Assembly (NCBI RefSeq): GCF_019203985.1
Contig: NZ_JAGSPD010000015.1
Coordinates: 1-64,000, forward strand
DNA: 64,000 nucleotides
Direction of reading: 5' to 3'
From: Winogradskyella luteola
GTDB lineage: Bacteria > Bacteroidota > Bacteroidia > Flavobacteriales > Flavobacteriaceae
Shown here: positions 1 to 10,990 of the stretch, in pieces
Layout of the letters: every line of letters begins with the position of its first letter
Position numbering within the stretch: position 1 is the first letter of the stretch
Position numbers and translations under genes: made by a program
Notes under the pieces: model-generated
Told to the model about the DNA's origin: nothing
Database searches by the model: none
Seen by the model: the letters and a program-made list of their open reading frames with translations, nothing else

Positions 1-3000
1 TCATTGGTGATCGCTACCGTCTTTACCGCCTCGATGTTAGGACAATCAACACTATTTAATGTAATGGTGTTATTAGAAACGGCTAAACATGTTGGCGTTG
101 ACTGATACCTTACTGCCGGTGTATATGTCGCAGAAGGTAAGCTATTAAACACATTTGATGTTTGCCATGGCCCTGCCGTACCATTAACACTATATTCTAT
201 GGTTCCACCTCCATTATCTGTAGCATCTATTATAATAGAGCCTTGATTTGTTGGACATGTAGGTTGAACAGCACTTGTTGTAACTTCAATAGTTGGTGGT
301 GGCGTTAAAAATGAAGAATCATATATTACAAATACTTTTCCATCTCCGCCATCACCTGGTGATGAATTTCTAAACCTTATTCTAAATCCATAAATATCAC
401 TACCCGATGGAACAAATGCCGTTAAGGGATAGATACTAGCTTCAATATTTTCACCAGGAAAATTTGCTGGATCTGCCTGTACACCTGTATCAATATAAGT
501 TGATACAGATGTTGTTCTTTCTGTCCCTATTGGGTTACCAGCTGCATCTAATGCCTGTATTCTATATGAAATGTTACCATCTCTTTCAGTGGCTACCATA
601 TATCTATTAGCAGCAGATGTAATTGGTGCATCATATCTCACCAATACAAAATCGCCTGGTTCGATTCCTGGTGCAACAACACCTTCTGTGGTAAAATAAT
701 TAGTTAAATCTCTATCTGAATATACTGACAAAAGCTCTGGGTCAAATATTGCTGGACCGTCTGTAATGTCTGATCCAATAGTACCCATATCGTATATAAA
801 CTGATTAACAGCAGCTGAATTTGCAAATGAGTAACTGACTGTGGAAGGGATATAAAACTCTGTAAATGGATTAGGTTCACCAGCTACAGATATTGAATTT
901 AATACTGCCCCTGCAGCACCACCTGTCCCTGTTATATTGAAACTTACATCTGCCAACATCAAAGGTGCAGTTGGATTTCCTGATGGAATTGCATCTGGAC
1001 AAGCATCATCACTACACTCTGTAGGTGCAGTAAAAACAGCTGAGTCAGTGAGTGAACAAGTAGGCGCATCCGAAAATGCTGCAGTTAAAGAAACCGCATT
1101 ACCACTAGCAGAAAAAACAACATCGTTGAATGTATATGGCGATGTTAAACCAACAACAGATACTGTTGCTGTACCATCACCTGTTAAATCTAAAGTTCCT
1201 GTTGTAGGTGTACCATCAAAAGTTATAGTAATATCAGCTGTAAATGTATCATCTGTAATATCTAATGGTGTACTATTGTTGTTACATGCCGTTATATCCG
1301 CAGCAGCAATTGCAGTGATATTAAATCCAGAATCTTCAAGTATGATGTCGTTAATAGAGACTGCCAAACAATCTGGTGCCGATTGGTATCTCACTGCTGT
1401 TGTATAAGTTCCCGGAGTTAAGTTATTAAAGACATTTGATGTTTGCCATGGCCCTGCAACACCATTTATACTGTATTCTATCGCTCCACCACCGTTGTCC
1501 GTGGCATCTATCGTTATTGAACCAAGGTTTGTTGGACAAGTAGGTTGAACAAAACTTGTGGTAGCTTCAATTGTGGGTGGAGCTGTTAAAAAAGCTGAAT
1601 CATATAGGATAAAGACTTTTCCATCACCCGCCTCACCAGATGATGAGTTTCTAAACCTTATTCTGAATCCGTAAATATCATCCCCAGACGGTACAAATGC
1701 TGTTAAGGGATAGATACTAGCTTCAATATTTTCGCCAGGAAAATTAACTGGATCTGCCTGTACACCTGTATCTATATAGGTTGCTACTGATGTTGTTCTT
1801 TCTGTTCCTATTGGGTTACCTGCAGCATCTAATGCCTGAATTCTGTATGAAATATTACCATTTCTTTCAGTTGCCACCATATACCTATTCGCCGCAGCAG
1901 AAATTGGAGCATCATATCGTATTAATACGAAATCACCAGGTACGATTCCCGGTGCTATTCCATTATCCGCAGAAAAATAATTTGTCAATTCTTTATTTGA
2001 ATAGGATTCCAATAACTCAGCATCAAATATGGCTGGATCATCGTTAATATTAGAGCCTATCACCCCCAGATTGGTAATGTATTGGTTAGTTTGTGCCGGA
2101 ATTGCAAATTGGTATTCTATTGTGGATGGTACATATAATTCAGTAAAAGGGTTAGGCTCACCCGTTATGCTAATAGAATTTAATGCAGCTCCAGCAGTAC
2201 CACCTGTTCCTGTAATATCGAAAGTGACATCTGCAGACATTAACGGTGCAGTAGGACTGCCTGTTGGTATAACATCTGGACAAGCATCATCACTACACTC
2301 AAAAGGTGCAGTTAAAACATTTGAATTGTTAAATGTACAAGCACCATCAGCTGAAAAAGTAGCTGTTAAGTCAATTGCTCCTCCATCAGCTGGTAAAACT
2401 ACATCTACAAAAGTATAAGGAGATGTTAAACCAGAAACCGATACCGAAGCAGTACCATCACCTGTAAGATCTAGCGTACCTGCGATAGGTGCATTAGAAA
2501 ATGTAACCGTGATATCTGCTGTAAAAGTATCATCTGTAAAAATTGTTGGTGTACCATTATCTGAACATGGATCAATATTAGATTCTGTAATATCAGATAT
2601 ATTACATGAAGGTAGTACTGTAATACCTAAAGTGGCAACATTAGAACTTGCACCGAGAACATCTTCTACTCTAAAATCTATATCTGCTACACCAACATAA
2701 CCTGTTGCAGGTGTAAGTGTAACATTACCTGTATTATCAACTGAATAAGTTCCAATACCAGCAATTAGCAAATCATTACTTACAGTACCAATATTACTTG
2801 GGTTATTTGTATCTATTAGTACCACTGTTGCTGTATCAATATTGCCTTCTGGATCAGACGATCCAATAAGTACATTTATTGGAGTATTACCTGTAGAATC
2901 CTCTAAAACTGTATTTCCAAGATTATCTACAACAACTGGTGGGTTATTCAATACTGTTGATGCAGAGTTAACAAATGTAACCTCACCAAGAAAACTCACC

Positions 3001-3734
3001 GAATTTTGTCTAGTTCCACCACTAACGGATCTACCATTTCTGAATCTGATAGTACTTACATCGTTATAATTTACATTAACTATATATTCTGTTCTATTAA
3101 CAGTAATCCCTGACGCAAAATCTGTCCCACTTTGAAATCTAGTAAAATTGCCATTTGTAGAAACCACTAGCGCAGATGGACAACCTAATGCATTAGTTAT
3201 TGCACCAGAAGCCTGAGGACATCCTGGTGGAGATGCACCTAGCCCGCCTTCTAATGTATAACTATCTGGTACTTGAACTTCAAAAAATTCATTACCATCA
3301 ACGTCGATAGCGGAAAGCGTATATGATTCTAAAAGAATTGGTACACCATCTGAAATTGCAGATGCCGTACCACTTTCGACAAATATCATTTCCCACTCTA
3401 CATAACCGTTTGCAGCGGTAGTTAGAGTTGACGGCTCAAATCTATTATCATCACCTAATGCCGTATCAACACTCACTAAGTTAATATTATTCAATTCAAC
3501 TATTGTCAAAAGTACGTCTGCATTTGCTGCAGTGCCATTAACGTTTATTACAGCATTAGTATATAAATACCTAGAACCTTGAGTATTAAGAGTTCCTGAT
3601 AATAATGTTGGACCTTGAGTGCCTGCAAATGTTGGTGTATTTTGTGCAGAAAAATTATTTCCAATATAGCTAAAGGAAAAAAATACTAGAGCAAAAAATA
3701 CTTTAGCATAAGAGAATCGGGTAGAGATTTTCAT
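1..3734 (-). CDS. Large secreted SprB-repeat adhesin, 5' part only (3' end outside window)
   Basis: The minus-strand frame is open from an ATG at 3734 to the window edge, about 1244 residues, with no stop. Residues 1-30 are a signal peptide (basic start, hydrophobic core rich in F, A, V and L, cleavage near FSAQN). Residues 31-250 are a unique beta-rich head. Residues about 270-385 look cadherin/Ig-like (DSTGNTPINV, SSDPEGNID). Two 427-residue modules follow (about 390-816 and 817-1240); each ends in a SprB-like repeat (QPTCP.N.GSI.IDATDNGGG.IEYS.NG). The last residues visible (EAVKTVAITN) resemble the start of a DUF11-type repeat. Such proteins are normally exported by the type IX system with a C-terminal sorting domain, which is not visible here. 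The role is inferred to be surface adhesion or gliding; it stands divergent from prfC. Confidence 0.88.
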   Translation of the reverse strand, partial: MKISTRFSYAKVFFALVFFSFSYIGNNFSAQNTPTFAGTQGPTLLSGTLNTQGSRYLYTNAVINVNGTAANADVLLTIVELNNINLVSVDTALGDDNRFEPSTLTTAANGYVEWEMIFVESGTASAISDGVPILLESYTLSAIDVDGNEFFEVQVPDSYTLEGGLGASPPGCPQASGAITNALGCPSALVVSTNGNFTRFQSGTDFASGITVNRTEYIVNVNYNDVSTIRFRNGRSVSGGTRQNSVSFLGEVTFVNSASTVLNNPPVVVDNLGNTVLEDSTGNTPINVLIGSSDPEGNIDTATVVLIDTNNPSNIGTVSNDLLIAGIGTYSVDNTGNVTLTPATGYVGVADIDFRVEDVLGASSNVATLGITVLPSCNISDITESNIDPCSDNGTPTIFTDDTFTADITVTFSNAPIAGTLDLTGDGTASVSVSGLTSPYTFVDVVLPADGGAIDLTATFSADGACTFNNSNVLTAPFECSDDACPDVIPTGSPTAPLMSADVTFDITGTGGTAGAALNSISITGEPNPFTELYVPSTIEYQFAIPAQTNQYITNLGVIGSNINDDPAIFDAELLESYSNKELTNYFSADNGIAPGIVPGDFVLIRYDAPISAAANRYMVATERNGNISYRIQALDAAGNPIGTERTTSVATYIDTGVQADPVNFPGENIEASIYPLTAFVPSGDDIYGFRIRFRNSSSGEAGDGKVFILYDSAFLTAPPTIEATTSFVQPTCPTNLGSITIDATDNGGGAIEYSINGVAGPWQTSNVFNNLTPGTYTTAVRYQSAPDCLAVSINDIILEDSGFNITAIAAADITACNNNSTPLDITDDTFTADITITFDGTPTTGTLDLTGDGTATVSVVGLTSPYTFNDVVFSASGNAVSLTAAFSDAPTCSLTDSAVFTAPTECSDDACPDAIPSGNPTAPLMLADVSFNITGTGGAAGAVLNSISVAGEPNPFTEFYIPSTVSYSFANSAAVNQFIYDMGTIGSDITDGPAIFDPELLSVYSDRDLTNYFTTEGVVAPGIEPGDFVLVRYDAPITSAANRYMVATERDGNISYRIQALDAAGNPIGTERTTSVSTYIDTGVQADPANFPGENIEASIYPLTAFVPSGSDIYGFRIRFRNSSPGDGGDGKVFVIYDSSFLTPPPTIEVTTSAVQPTCPTNQGSIIIDATDNGGGTIEYSVNGTAGPWQTSNVFNSLPSATYTPAVRYQSTPTCLAVSNNTITLNSVDCPNIEAVKTVAITN
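61..2560 (-). repeat. Two 1281-bp (427-codon) tandem modules in the adhesin gene
   Basis: Matching landmarks lie exactly 1281 bp apart at several points: tttgccatgg at 161 and 1442, acatctgc at 946 and 2227, ggtgta at 1267 and 2548. The spacing is a multiple of 3, with no internal indels between these landmarks. Some blocks, such as those around 410-600 and 1690-1880, are nearly identical, whereas others have clearly diverged. Confidence 0.93.
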
Positions 3735-4192
3735 AGTATTATATAGTTGATGTATAATTCAATTTGGTATTTCTAACGACAAATACATTCATCGATAAAA
3801 TGTCATAAAACAAATTTGAAGTAAGAATCCTAGTACTAAAAACTACTATAGCCTTTTCTTAAAGACAATGAGTTGATAAAAATGACCAAATGCTCATTAT
3901 AGATACTTAACTATATAAATGAAAGGGAAGATTTGCTATTAATCTTTTTCATTATTGAAAGTAAACTATTGATTTGGGACATATTATACATAGTAAAATT
4001 TTGTACTACTATTTTTACTAATTCATAATTGCACGCAAATTACTCACAGGAATTTTATTTGAATTAAATAATCGATGAATTGACAAATTCTTCTATTAAG
4101 ATTGAAATAAATAGATTAAGTGTCAATATTATCTATATTAATCAACTATAATCTTGTTGTTTATTTTAATTTTGCATTTCTCAAAAACAGCT
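3735..4192. other. 458-bp AT-rich divergent intergenic region
   Basis: This separates the adhesin (minus) from prfC (plus). I see no gene in it. Besides the adhesin promoter candidate it holds an exact TAnnTTTG match (TAATTTTG, 4167-4174, plus strand) 18 nt before the prfC ATG. That may be the prfC -7 element, but no well-spaced upstream TTG accompanies it. Confidence 0.5.
3780..3814 (-). promoter_or_regulatory. Candidate promoter of the adhesin gene
   Basis: Read on the minus strand there is TTTG at 3814-3811, a 23-nt spacer, then TGTATTTG at 3787-3780. This is one mismatch from the Bacteroidota -7 consensus TAnnTTTG with an upstream TTTG. A start near 3773 would leave a leader of about 39 nt. 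It is inferred from pattern only. Confidence 0.4.
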
Positions 4193-5782
4193 ATGAGTTT
4201 TAAAACAGAAATTAACAGACGACGTACATTTGGTATTATATCACACCCAGATGCAGGTAAAACAACACTTACCGAAAAATTGCTTCTTTTTGGCGGTGCC
4301 ATACAAGAAGCTGGTGCCGTAAAAAGTAATAAAATAAAAAAAGGTGCTACAAGTGACTTTATGGAAATAGAGCGACAACGTGGTATTTCTGTTGCGACAT
4401 CGGTTTTAGCATTTGAGTATAATGGCATAAAAATTAACATCTTAGATACACCTGGCCATAAAGATTTTGCTGAAGATACTTTTAGAACCTTAACCGCTGT
4501 TGACAGTGTTATTGTGGTTATTGACGTTGCTAAAGGTGTGGAGGAACAAACTGAAAAATTGGTTGAAGTTTGCAGAATGCGCAACATCCCTATGATTGTC
4601 TTTATCAACAAACTAGATCGAGAAGGTAAGGATGCATTTGATCTTTTAGATGAAGTTGAGCAAAAGTTGGGGCTAAAAGTAACTCCATTGAGCTTTCCCA
4701 TAGGTATGGGATATGAGTTTAAAGGGATTTATAATATCTGGGAAAAGAATGTAAATTTATTTAGGGGTGACAGTAAACAACATGTTAATGATACAATTGA
4801 AATTTCAGATTTAAATTCTGAAGAATTAGATCATTTAGTTGGCGATAAAGCTGCACAAACCTTAAGAGAAGAAATAGAACTTGTTGAAGGTATTTATCCA
4901 GAGTTTAATAAAGACAATTATTTAAATGGTGATTTACAACCTGTTTTCTTTGGATCAGCTTTAAACAACTTTGGAGTTAGAGAATTATTGGATTGTTTTA
5001 TTGAAATAGCACCTAAGCCAAGACCTAAGCAAAGCGAAGAGCGTTTGGTAAAACCCGAAGAAGAGAAGTTTACTGGCTTTGTTTTTAAAATTCATGCCAA
5101 TATGGATCCCAATCATAGAAATAGATTGGCCTTTATTAAAATTGTATCTGGTGAATTTAAACGAAATACTCCTTACCTGCATGTAAGACATAATAAAAAA
5201 TTAAAGTTTTCCAGCCCAAATGCATTCTTTGCAGAAAAGAAAGAAATTGTGGACATATCGTATCCAGGGGATATTGTGGGCTTGCAGGATACAGGAAATT
5301 TTAAAATAGGAGACACTCTTACCGAAGGAGAAATTATCAATTACAAAGGTGTACCTAGTTTTTCACCAGAACATTTTCGGTACATTAATAATGCGGATCC
5401 AATGAAAGCCAAACAGCTGTACAAAGGAATAGATCAATTAATGGACGAGGGTGTCGCGCAATTATTTACACTGGATTATAATGGAAGAAAAGTAATTGGT
5501 ACTGTTGGTGCATTACAGTATGAAGTCATTCAATATCGATTAGAGCATGAATATGGTGCAAAATGCACTTATGAAAACCTAAATGTACATAAGGCATGTT
5601 GGGTAGAAACCGATAATGAGAAGAGCGATGAATACAAGGATTTTCTTAGGGTAAAACAACGTTATTTAGCTAGAGACAAACAAAATCAGTTGGTATTTTT
5701 AGCAGATTCCATGTTTTCACTGCAAATGACGCAACAAAAATACCCTAGCATTACCTTTCATATGACTTCTGAATTTAAATAA
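4193..5782 (+). CDS. prfC: Peptide chain release factor 3 (RF3)
   Basis: This is a 529-residue translational GTPase that recycles RF1 and RF2 from the ribosome after peptide release. The G-domain motifs are in order: HPDAGKTT (P-loop, about residue 18), RQRGISV (switch I), DTPGHKDF (G3) and NKLDREG (G4). Domain II and a C-terminal RF3-type domain follow (GALQYEV, about residue 440). The length matches the family. I chose the ATG giving MSFKTEINRRRTFG; an upstream TTG at 4154 in the same frame would add 13 residues absent from typical homologues. It is monocistronic, divergent from the adhesin. Confidence 0.96.
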   Translation: MSFKTEINRRRTFGIISHPDAGKTTLTEKLLLFGGAIQEAGAVKSNKIKKGATSDFMEIERQRGISVATSVLAFEYNGIKINILDTPGHKDFAEDTFRTLTAVDSVIVVIDVAKGVEEQTEKLVEVCRMRNIPMIVFINKLDREGKDAFDLLDEVEQKLGLKVTPLSFPIGMGYEFKGIYNIWEKNVNLFRGDSKQHVNDTIEISDLNSEELDHLVGDKAAQTLREEIELVEGIYPEFNKDNYLNGDLQPVFFGSALNNFGVRELLDCFIEIAPKPRPKQSEERLVKPEEEKFTGFVFKIHANMDPNHRNRLAFIKIVSGEFKRNTPYLHVRHNKKLKFSSPNAFFAEKKEIVDISYPGDIVGLQDTGNFKIGDTLTEGEIINYKGVPSFSPEHFRYINNADPMKAKQLYKGIDQLMDEGVAQLFTLDYNGRKVIGTVGALQYEVIQYRLEHEYGAKCTYENLNVHKACWVETDNEKSDEYKDFLRVKQRYLARDKQNQLVFLADSMFSLQMTQQKYPSITFHMTSEFK

Positions 5783-5923
5783 ATCGTCAGTACTTTTCAT
5801 AAAATAGTATAAAAAAATAATGCATTTTGTCGATATAATTTGTTTTTAATCGATGAAATGTTTACTTTTCATATTCAACATCTAATTTTAAAATAAGATT
5901 AACCCCAAACTAATCTACTTATT

Positions 5924-6154
5924 ATGGATACAAATGCAAACGTTTTCAGTAATGAAGATATCACTGTTACTTACGAACCAAATTGCTGTATCAATGCAGG
6001 AATTTGCGCAAGACAACTCTCAGAAGTATTTAGAAATTCTGTAATCCCTTGGATTGATTTAGATGGAGCTCAAACGGATTCAATAATAAATCAGATTAAA
6101 AAATGTCCTTCAGGTGCATTAAAGTATCATTTAAATCAAAAAGATGTAGCCTAA
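5924..6154 (+). CDS. Divergent 4Fe-4S mono-cluster protein (YjdI/Fer4_19-like)
   Basis: This 76-residue soluble protein has cysteines at 21, 22, 28 and 61. The pattern CCINAGICARQL, then PWIDLDGA, then KKCPSGAL matches the Fer4_19 family (E. coli YjdI), which probably binds one iron-sulfur cluster. Family members are often encoded next to a YjdJ-like acetyltransferase; none is present here. The gene converges on the DUF3467 gene, and a strong bidirectional terminator separates the two. The electron-transfer partner is unknown. Confidence 0.85.
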   Translation: MDTNANVFSNEDITVTYEPNCCINAGICARQLSEVFRNSVIPWIDLDGAQTDSIINQIKKCPSGALKYHLNQKDVA

Positions 6155-6181
6155 TTTACTGAATCTACATTGAACTGATTA

Positions 6182-6228
6182 AAATTAAAGCCTTTTGAAA
6201 TTATACTAATTTCAAAAGGCTTTAATTT
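6182..6228. terminator. Bidirectional terminator, 22-bp perfect stem
   Basis: 6182-6203 and 6207-6228 are perfectly complementary around a 3-nt loop, with A/T runs on both flanks. It serves both converging genes, and its right arm abuts the stop codon of the DUF3467 gene. Confidence 0.93.
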
Positions 6229-6546
6229 TTAGGCCTGACCGGTTGGTCCAAAATTTAATGGTATTGGCGGTTGCTCGTAATCCTTGATTTCACCATGGGC
6301 TTTCTCAAAACGTGTCACATTATCACCCAATGCTTTTAATAAACGTTTTGCGTGTTGCGGAGTTAATATGATCCGAGATTTAACTTTACTCTTTGGCGTA
6401 CCAGGCATAATACTTACAAAGTCCACAACAAACTCAGAAACTGAATGATTGATGATTGCCAGGTTTGAATAGGTGCCTTCAGCCACTTTTTCGTCTAGCT
6501 CTATGTTTATTTGTCCTTTTTTAGGGGCTTTCTTTTCGTCTGCCAT
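6229..6546 (-). CDS. DUF3467 domain protein downstream of rpoC
   Basis: This is a 105-residue protein of the DUF3467 family (NHSVSEFVVDFVSIMPG, then RIILTPQHAKRLLKAL). The family is small, soluble and of unknown function, and in Bacteroidota it is commonly encoded just after rpoC, as here. The rpoC terminator at 6605-6641 lies between the two genes, so it is either expressed by readthrough or has its own promoter. A 7-bp hairpin (6563-6580) sits just upstream of the ATG and could affect translation. Its position beside rpoC hints at a transcription or translation link, but this is unproven. Confidence 0.9.
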   Translation of the reverse strand: MADEKKAPKKGQINIELDEKVAEGTYSNLAIINHSVSEFVVDFVSIMPGTPKSKVKSRIILTPQHAKRLLKALGDNVTRFEKAHGEIKDYEQPPIPLNFGPTGQA

Positions 6547-6604
6547 CTTAAACTTGTTTTAGTTTCCATAGAAATGGAAATTTGATTATTCTTTCTTTAT
6601 GATT

Positions 6605-6641
6605 AAAAAAGCCTTCAAACTTTTATAGAATGAAGGCTTTT
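6605..6641 (-). terminator. Terminator downstream of rpoC
   Basis: An 11-bp perfect stem pairs 6607-6617 with 6631-6641 around a 13-nt loop. On the minus strand it is followed by a run of six T (6605-6610), the canonical intrinsic form. Confidence 0.82.
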
Positions 6642-6650
6642 GTTGTATAG

Positions 6651-6670
6651 ATTCCTGCCTTCGCAGGAAT
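6651..6670. repeat. Interspersed 20-bp palindrome, copy 1
   Basis: attcctgccttcgcaggaat forms an 8-bp stem with a 4-nt loop, between the rpoC stop codon and its terminator. An identical 20-mer is at 19591-19610 and a degenerate copy at 29210-29229. Confidence 0.85.
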
Positions 6671-6678
6671 GACAAATT

Positions 6679-9600
6679 CTAATTAAAATTCATCTCTTCC
6701 TTAGCTTTCATCATTTCATCAAACTCTTCTTTAGAACCTACAATAATGCTATCGTATTCTCTAACACCAGTACCAGCTGGTATTCTGTGACCTACAATTA
6801 CATTTTCTTTCAGTCCTTCAAGAGTATCTACCTTACCATTTACTGCAGCTTCGTTAAGAACTTTCGTTGTTTCCTGGAACGATGCAGCTGATATAAATGA
6901 TTTGGTTTGTAATGATGCTCTAGTTATACCTTGTAAGATTGGTGTCGCAGTCGCAGGACTAGCATCTCTAGCTGTTACAAGATTTTTATCTTCTCTTCTA
7001 AGAATAGAGTTCTCGTCTCTAAGCTGTCTAACCGTTATAATTTGACCAGACTTTAAATTCTCAGAATCACCAGCATCTTCAACCACTTTCATTCCGAAAA
7101 TCTTATCGTTTTCTTCAATGAAATCTGATTTGTGTACTAATTGATTTTCTAAGAAAATAGTATCACCAGAATCCATAATCTTAACTTTACGCATCATCTG
7201 TCTTACAACAACTTCAAAGTGCTTATCATTAATTTTCACACCTTGTAAACGATATACTTCTTGTACTTCGTTGACTAAATATTGTTGTACCGCAGATGGG
7301 CCTTTGATATTTAAAATATCGTTTGGTGTAATTGATCCATCAGATAATGGCATACCAGCTTTTACATAATCATTTTCCTGTACAAGAATCTGATTAGATA
7401 ACTTCACTAGGTATTTCTTAATCTCACCAAGTTTAGATTCGATAATAATCTCACGGTTACCACGCTTAATCTTACCAAATGACACCACACCATCGATCTC
7501 ACTAACAACAGCAGGGTTAGAAGGATTACGTGCTTCGAATAGTTCCGTAACACGAGGAAGACCACCAGTAATATCACCTGCTTTTGCAGACTTACGAGGA
7601 ATCTTAACCAAGATCTTACCTATATCGATTTTCTCACCATCATCAATCATAATGTGCGCACCAACCGGTAAGTTGTAAGAACGAATTGTTTCTCCTTTGT
7701 TATCTTCAATCAATAAAGTAGGAATCAATTTCTTGTTTCTAGATTCTGAAATTACTTTCTCTTGGAAACCTGTTTGTTCATCAATCTCTACTTGATAAGT
7801 TACACCTTGTTCAATATTTTCATACTTTACTTTACCAGCAAATTCTGAAATAATTACACCATTATATGGATCCCACTGACAAATTGTATCTCCTTTCTTC
7901 ACTTTTGATCCAGGCTTTACAAAAATATGAGAACCGTAAGGGATATTGTTTGTACTTAAAACAATTCCTGTTTTGGCATCCACTAATTTTAATTCTGAAG
8001 TTCTAGAAATTACTACATCAACCTCTTTTCCTTCACCATCTTTAGTTTTTACTGTTTTAAGGTCTTCAATCTCAGCAACACCATCAAACTTAACAGTTAG
8101 TTTATTTTCCTCAGAAATGTTACTTGCAATACCACCAACGTGGAATGTACGTAATGTTAACTGTGTACCTGGCTCACCAATAGACTGAGCAGCAACTACA
8201 CCTACAGCTTCACCTCGTTGCACCATTTTACCAGTTGCAAGGTTACGTCCGTAACATTTTACACAGATACCTTTTTTGGCTTCACAAGTTAATGGTGAAC
8301 GTACTTCAATACTTTCTAGAGCAGAATCACCAATCTTCTTAGCTATGACATCATCTATGTGACCACCAGCTTCAACGATTAATTCTTCTGTATGCGGGTC
8401 GTAAACATCGTTAAGTGATGTTCTACCTACAATTCTAGCCTCAAGTTTTTCTACAATTTCTTCATTTTTCTTAAGTGCAGAAACCTCAATTCCTCTTAGT
8501 GTACCACAATCTTCTTGGTACACAATGACATCTTGAGATACATCCACTAGACGACGTGTTAAGTAACCAGCATCTGCCGTTTTAAGAGCTGTATCTGCAA
8601 GTCCTTTACGTGCACCGTGTGTAGAAATAAAGTATTCTAAAATTGAAAGTCCCTCTTTAAAGTTAGAAAGAATTGGGTTTTCAATAATTTCACCACCGGC
8701 AGCTGTAGATTTTTTAGGTTTTGCCATTAATCCACGCATACCTGTTAGCTGGCGAATCTGTTCTTTAGATCCACGAGCACCAGAATCTAACATCATAAAT
8801 ACTGAGTTAAATCCTTGCTGGTCTTCTCTAATACGCTTCATTGACAATTCGGTCAATTCAGCATTGGTAGATGTCCAAATATCAATGACTTTATTATAAC
8901 GTTCGTTATTCGTAATAAGCCCCATGTTATAGTTACCAATAGCAACATCCACCTCTTTATTGGCAGCCTGAATCATCGTTTGCTTTTCTTCAGGAATAAT
9001 AATATCACCTAAACTAAATGATAATCCACCTTGGAATGCAAACTTATATCCTAATGTTTTAATCTCATCTAAGAACTCGGCTGTTTCTGGTACAGACGTT
9101 ACTTTAAGTATATTACCAATAATATCTCTTAACGATTTTTTGGTTAATACTTCATTGACATAACCTGCGACTTCTGGTACTTTTTCGTTGAAAAGTACAC
9201 GACCAACAGTTGTTTCAATAATTTGGGTTGTTAACTCACCTTCTTCATTGAAATCTTTAGTTCTAACTTTTATGCCAGCATTAAGATCTACTTGCTTCTC
9301 GTTGTAAGCAATAGTTACTTCTTCTGGAGAATAGAAAGTTAAACCCTCACCTTTTACAGTATAATCCTTATCTGTTTTTCTGTGCTTGGTCATGTAATAA
9401 AGACCAAGAACCATATCCTGAGAAGGTACTGTTACTGGTGAACCGTTTGCTGGATTCAGAATATTATGCGATGCCAACATTAAAAGTTGTGCTTCTAAAA
9501 TTGCTTCTGGTCCCAATGGTAAATGCACAGCCATTTGATCACCATCGAAATCGGCATTAAAAGCCGTACATACTAATGGGTGCAATTGAATCGCTTTACC

Positions 9601-10980
9601 TTCAATTAGCTTAGGTTGGAATGCCTGAATACCAAGTCTGTGCAATGTAGGAGCACGATTTAAAAGTACTGGATGTCCTTTTAAAACATTTTCTAAAATA
9701 TCCCAAACTACAGGTTCTTTTCTATCTATAATCTTCTTTGCAGATTTTACAGTTTTTACAATACCTCTTTCAATTAGTTTTCTAATGATGAAAGGCTTGT
9801 AAAGCTCTGCTGCCATATTTTTTGGCAATCCGCATTCGAATAATTTTAATTCTGGTCCAACAACAATTACAGAACGTGCAGAATAATCAACACGCTTACC
9901 CAATAAGTTTTGACGGAAACGTCCTTGCTTACCTTTAAGTGAATCTGATAACGATTTTAATGGTCTGTTAGAATCTGTTTTTACAGCTGATGACTTACGT
10001 GTGTTATCGAATAACGAATCTACTGATTCTTGTAACATACGTTTCTCATTACGTAAAATCACTTCTGGTGCTTTTATCTCAACCAATCTTTTAAGACGGT
10101 TGTTACGGATAATAACACGACGGTATAGATCATTTAAATCTGATGTTGCAAAACGACCACCATCTAAAGGTACTAAAGGTCTTAATTCTGGTGGAATTAC
10201 AGGAACAGCCTTCATGATCATCCACTCTGGTCTGTTCTCTCTATTTTCGTTAGATTCTCTAAATGCTTCAACAACTTGAAGACGCTTTAAAGCTTCTGTT
10301 TTACGTTGTTTAGATGTTTCGTTGTTTGCTTTATGTCTTAAATCGTAAGATAATTGATCTAAATCAATTCTTGATAATAACTCAATTAAACACTCAGCAC
10401 CCATCTTAGCGATAAACTTATTTGGATCTGAATCTTCTAAATATTGGTTTTCCTGTGGAAGTGCTTCAAGAATGGTTAAATACTCTTCCTCTGTTAAGAA
10501 GTCCATTTTTTGAACTGGTTCACCTTCAGCATTTACAGCAGTACCTGGTTGAATAACCACGTAGCGCTCGTAATAGATAATCATATCTAATTTCTTAGAT
10601 GGTAATCCTAGAAGATAACCTATTTTGTTTGGTAACGAACGGAAGTACCAAATGTGAGCTACAGGCACCACTAAATTGATGTGACCAACACGATCTCTAC
10701 GTACCTTCTTTTCTGTTACTTCTACACCACAACGGTCACAAACAATACCCTTGTAACGTATTCTTTTATACTTACCACAAGCACATTCAAAATCCTTTAC
10801 AGGACCAAAAATACGCTCACAGAACAAACCATCACGTTCTGGTTTGTGTGTTCGATAATTAATAGTTTCTGGCTTTAATACTTCACCACGAGATGCTGCC
10901 AAAACAGATTCAGGAGATGCTAAACCAATAGAAATTTTGTTAAACTTCTGTATTGTATTCTTATCTTGTCTTCTTGCCAT
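6679..10980 (-). CDS. rpoC: DNA-directed RNA polymerase subunit beta'
   Basis: This 1433-residue catalytic subunit carries the N-terminal zinc-binding cysteines ([10 protein letters not shown] and VCDRCGVEV, about residues 68-88) and the active-site Mg2+ motif [10 protein letters not shown] (about residue 470). The second zinc site is [19 protein letters not shown] (about residues 900-918). The length is typical of Bacteroidota. It is the last large gene of the rplKAJL-rpoBC block, 74 bp after rpoB, and has its own terminator. No truncation or unusual residue is seen. Confidence 0.99.
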   Translation of the reverse strand: MARRQDKNTIQKFNKISIGLASPESVLAASRGEVLKPETINYRTHKPERDGLFCERIFGPVKDFECACGKYKRIRYKGIVCDRCGVEVTEKKVRRDRVGHINLVVPVAHIWYFRSLPNKIGYLLGLPSKKLDMIIYYERYVVIQPGTAVNAEGEPVQKMDFLTEEEYLTILEALPQENQYLEDSDPNKFIAKMGAECLIELLSRIDLDQLSYDLRHKANNETSKQRKTEALKRLQVVEAFRESNENRENRPEWMIMKAVPVIPPELRPLVPLDGGRFATSDLNDLYRRVIIRNNRLKRLVEIKAPEVILRNEKRMLQESVDSLFDNTRKSSAVKTDSNRPLKSLSDSLKGKQGRFRQNLLGKRVDYSARSVIVVGPELKLFECGLPKNMAAELYKPFIIRKLIERGIVKTVKSAKKIIDRKEPVVWDILENVLKGHPVLLNRAPTLHRLGIQAFQPKLIEGKAIQLHPLVCTAFNADFDGDQMAVHLPLGPEAILEAQLLMLASHNILNPANGSPVTVPSQDMVLGLYYMTKHRKTDKDYTVKGEGLTFYSPEEVTIAYNEKQVDLNAGIKVRTKDFNEEGELTTQIIETTVGRVLFNEKVPEVAGYVNEVLTKKSLRDIIGNILKVTSVPETAEFLDEIKTLGYKFAFQGGLSFSLGDIIIPEEKQTMIQAANKEVDVAIGNYNMGLITNNERYNKVIDIWTSTNAELTELSMKRIREDQQGFNSVFMMLDSGARGSKEQIRQLTGMRGLMAKPKKSTAAGGEIIENPILSNFKEGLSILEYFISTHGARKGLADTALKTADAGYLTRRLVDVSQDVIVYQEDCGTLRGIEVSALKKNEEIVEKLEARIVGRTSLNDVYDPHTEELIVEAGGHIDDVIAKKIGDSALESIEVRSPLTCEAKKGICVKCYGRNLATGKMVQRGEAVGVVAAQSIGEPGTQLTLRTFHVGGIASNISEENKLTVKFDGVAEIEDLKTVKTKDGEGKEVDVVISRTSELKLVDAKTGIVLSTNNIPYGSHIFVKPGSKVKKGDTICQWDPYNGVIISEFAGKVKYENIEQGVTYQVEIDEQTGFQEKVISESRNKKLIPTLLIEDNKGETIRSYNLPVGAHIMIDDGEKIDIGKILVKIPRKSAKAGDITGGLPRVTELFEARNPSNPAVVSEIDGVVSFGKIKRGNREIIIESKLGEIKKYLVKLSNQILVQENDYVKAGMPLSDGSITPNDILNIKGPSAVQQYLVNEVQEVYRLQGVKINDKHFEVVVRQMMRKVKIMDSGDTIFLENQLVHKSDFIEENDKIFGMKVVEDAGDSENLKSGQIITVRQLRDENSILRREDKNLVTARDASPATATPILQGITRASLQTKSFISAASFQETTKVLNEAAVNGKVDTLEGLKENVIVGHRIPAGTGVREYDSIIVGSKEEFDEMMKAKEEMNFN

Positions 10981-10990
10981 GTTCTTTATA

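Noticed and set aside
937-3069. Several plus-strand open frames of 60-160 codons
   Set aside because: They are antisense to the adhesin gene, recur at the module period and have low-complexity S/V/A-rich translations with no family resemblance.
4154-4192. N-terminal extension of prfC from a TTG
   Set aside because: The added 13 residues are hydrophobic, absent from RF3 proteins, and overlap the likely promoter.
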